DNA from: Clostridium sp. CAG:1219
GTDB lineage: Bacteria; Bacillota; Clostridia; TANB77; CAG-465
Reading direction: 5' to 3'
Assembly (NCBI GenBank): GCA_000433335.1
Contig: HF996703.1
Span: 1 to 6,055 of the forward strand
DNA length: 6,055 bases
The position numbers were made by a program, and so were the translations under genes. Numbering within the stretch: the first letter of the stretch is position 1; each line of letters opens with the position of its first letter. This document shows positions 4,592-6,055 of the stretch, piece after piece. The notes beneath the pieces were generated by a model. It searched no databases and was not told the DNA's origin. It saw only the letters and a program-made list of their open reading frames with translations.

Positions 4592-5845
4592 TTATTTTTC
4601 CCTTCTTATTATCGTCCCTTCTGTCACCTCAAATGGTATCTTAAGTATAACTTGTTGACCTTTAAGTCCTGGATTAATTGTATCAATATTTTCTTTTGTT
4701 TTTATATCTATTAATTCTTCTATTTTAAATGAATCTACTTCAAATTTGTTTGGATATAAAATTTCCAATTTATCACCTAGACTTAATTTGTTTTTAATTT
4801 CTACAACATATAAATTTTTATTTGAATCATATTTTTCTATAACTTTTGCCCCGTATTCATACATTAAATTCTCACTTTTTCCATCAAAATCATGAATATC
4901 TTGATTTCCTGCATCTTCAAAATAAAATTTAGAAAGTCCCCTCGTTTTTACTTTGATTAACTCTTTTAAATACTTACTAGGATCATATTCTTCTTTTTTT
5001 CCTTTTTCTAACAATTTGTAATATTCGTCTATAGCTTGTCTATATGTTCTTACGACTGTTGCAAGATAATAATCTGTTTTAAGTCTTCCTTCAATTTTAA
5101 GAGAATCTACTCCCATATCTATAATTTCAGGAATATTTTCAATCAAACACATATCTTTTGAAGAGAAAAGATATGTACCTTTTTCATCAAAATCTAAATT
5201 TATTTTGCTTTCAGGATTATTAACCTCACTTGCAACAAGATTATATTGCCATCTACAACTTTGTGCACAATCACCTTGATTTGCACATCTATTTGCAAGA
5301 TATTTACTAAGATAACATCTTCCCGAATAAGCATAGCATATTGCTCCATGTATAAACATTTCAACTTCTAAGTCTTCGGGTTTATTTTCCATTATATATT
5401 TTATATCTTTTTTATTTAATTCACGAGATAATATAACTCTTTTTGCCCCATAATTATACCAAAATTTAGCTGAATGTAGACTAACTGTATTCGCTTGCGT
5501 ACTTATATGAATCGTCATATTTGGTGCAACAGTTTTAATCATATCAACAATTCCTGGATCAGATACTATTATAGCATCTGCCTTAATTTCATTAAGTTTT
5601 TTTATTTCTTCTTCTATTTCACTATAATCATTATCTCTTGCGTATATATTAAGAGCCACATATACTTTTTTACCTATACTATGAGCATATTCTATAGTTT
5701 CATGTAAAGTATCAGAATTCATTTCAGCTCTTGTTCTAAGTGAAAGTTTAGCAGTTCCAGCATAAACAGCATCAGCTCCATACATAAATGCTATTTTTGC
5801 CTTTTGTACACTTCCTGCTGGTGCTAGTAATTCAACTTTTTTCAT
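4592..5845 (-). CDS. trhP: U32 family protein, probable tRNA U34 hydroxylase TrhP
   Basis: U32 'peptidases' are Fe-S-dependent RNA or cofactor hydroxylases. TrhP (YegQ in E. coli, YrrO in Bacillus) makes 5-hydroxyuridine at tRNA position 34 using prephenate-derived input. The 417-residue protein opens with KKVELLAPAGS typical of the family, and the U32 signature is complete at 162-180: E162-x-F-x2-G-A-I-C170-x4-G-x-C177-x-L-S. C193 and C197 in NQGDCAQSCRW complete a likely iron-sulfur site. The stretch after it, and IEGRLKTDYY (251-260), are characteristic. A C-terminal beta-rich domain (about 330-417) follows. Length fits TrhP and not the longer RlhA. Start choice: GGAGG (5851-5855) is five bases before ATG 5845; the frame extends upstream to 5893 without a site. 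It is 13 bp from the preceding gene and one base from tcdA. U32 is certain; the exact substrate less so. Confidence 0.88.
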   Translation of the reverse strand: MKKVELLAPAGSVQKAKIAFMYGADAVYAGTAKLSLRTRAEMNSDTLHETIEYAHSIGKKVYVALNIYARDNDYSEIEEEIKKLNEIKADAIIVSDPGIVDMIKTVAPNMTIHISTQANTVSLHSAKFWYNYGAKRVILSRELNKKDIKYIMENKPEDLEVEMFIHGAICYAYSGRCYLSKYLANRCANQGDCAQSCRWQYNLVASEVNNPESKINLDFDEKGTYLFSSKDMCLIENIPEIIDMGVDSLKIEGRLKTDYYLATVVRTYRQAIDEYYKLLEKGKKEEYDPSKYLKELIKVKTRGLSKFYFEDAGNQDIHDFDGKSENLMYEYGAKVIEKYDSNKNLYVVEIKNKLSLGDKLEILYPNKFEVDSFKIEELIDIKTKENIDTINPGLKGQQVILKIPFEVTEGTIIRREK

Positions 5846-5858
5846 AATTTCCTCCAAA

Positions 5859-6055
5859 TTAATTTGCATTATAATTTGAAAACCATGTTCCAAATTCTAT
5901 TTTGTTCTTCCCATTTGTAATTTTATAATCAAATATTTTATAAAACAGTCCTACGTATTCTATAGTTCCTCCGTCTTCATAAACGCTCTTTTGAACGCTA
6001 AACATAGGCTTCTTATTTGAAATTACCATATTTACATCCACAAAGAACGCCGTTA
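5859..6055 (-). CDS. C-terminal part of an unrecognised protein, 5' end beyond the window
   Basis: The frame is open from the right edge to TAA at 5859-5861, giving 64 visible residues. A GTG at 6041 could be read as a start, but no ribosome binding site precedes it and the sequence before it continues as plausible protein (TAFFVDVNMV), so this is better taken as the end of a longer gene. The visible part alternates hydrophobic and polar residues with many aromatics and glycines (EYVGLFYKIFDYK, FGTWF), suggesting a beta-rich domain; there is no membrane segment. The stop lies 13 bp ahead of the U32 start and the ribosome binding site of that gene follows immediately, so it is probably the first visible gene of the tRNA-modification operon. 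Family not recognised. Confidence 0.65.
   Translation of the reverse strand, partial: TAFFVDVNMVISNKKPMFSVQKSVYEDGGTIEYVGLFYKIFDYKITNGKNKIEFGTWFSNYNAN

Noticed and set aside
5495..5707. Plus-strand open frame of 70 codons, hydrophobic
   Set aside because: Antisense to the conserved part of the U32 gene; a shadow with no ribosome binding site.
1..6055. CRISPR arrays, tRNA or rRNA genes, insertion sequences
   Set aside because: No regularly spaced repeats, cloverleaf-like or rRNA-like sequence, transposase frames or terminal inverted repeats were seen on either strand.

Overview
The window is AT-rich DNA with strong GGAGG-type ribosome binding sites, a spo0A gene and an alpha/beta-type small acid-soluble spore protein gene. 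Together these point to an endospore-forming member of the Clostridia. A peroxiredoxin, a ferritin-like diiron protein and an Agr-type quorum-sensing peptidase fit an anaerobe of that class. Species cannot be told from the sequence.

Left part (1-1425): the left edge cuts the 3' portion of a minus-strand agrB, which keeps its catalytic His and Cys. About 200 bp of divergent regulatory DNA separates it from a plus-strand pair: an archaeal-type peroxiredoxin, then a 58-residue membrane microprotein with ten cysteines. The pair ends at a strong terminator shared with a convergent gene.

Middle part (1426-2030): a small minus-strand membrane protein, probably starting at TTG, has a good extended -10 promoter. 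It is divergent from a 62-residue ribbon-helix-helix regulator. Two overlapping hairpins follow the regulator and separate it from the convergent spo0A.

Sporulation part (2027-3848): spo0A (minus) and the SASP gene (plus) diverge from a 243 bp AT-rich region holding a sigma-A-like promoter for spo0A, a perfect 0A box and a possible sigma-G promoter for the SASP gene. The SASP terminator is shared with a convergent ferritin-like gene, whose real start is probably an internal TTG and whose upstream region holds a 9-bp inverted repeat and a sigma-K-like promoter.

Right part (3889-6055): a minus-strand operon runs from an unrecognised gene cut by the right edge, through a U32 family protein (most likely the tRNA U34 hydroxylase TrhP), to TcdA, which cyclises t6A37. 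TrhP and TcdA are almost overlapping and both modify the tRNA anticodon loop, so this is a coherent tRNA-modification unit.

Most genes belong to known families. The least explained pieces are the Cys-rich microprotein paired with the peroxiredoxin, the small membrane protein next to the ribbon-helix-helix regulator, and the palindrome against the ferritin-like gene's ribosome binding site. Nothing here clearly amounts to an undescribed multi-gene system.
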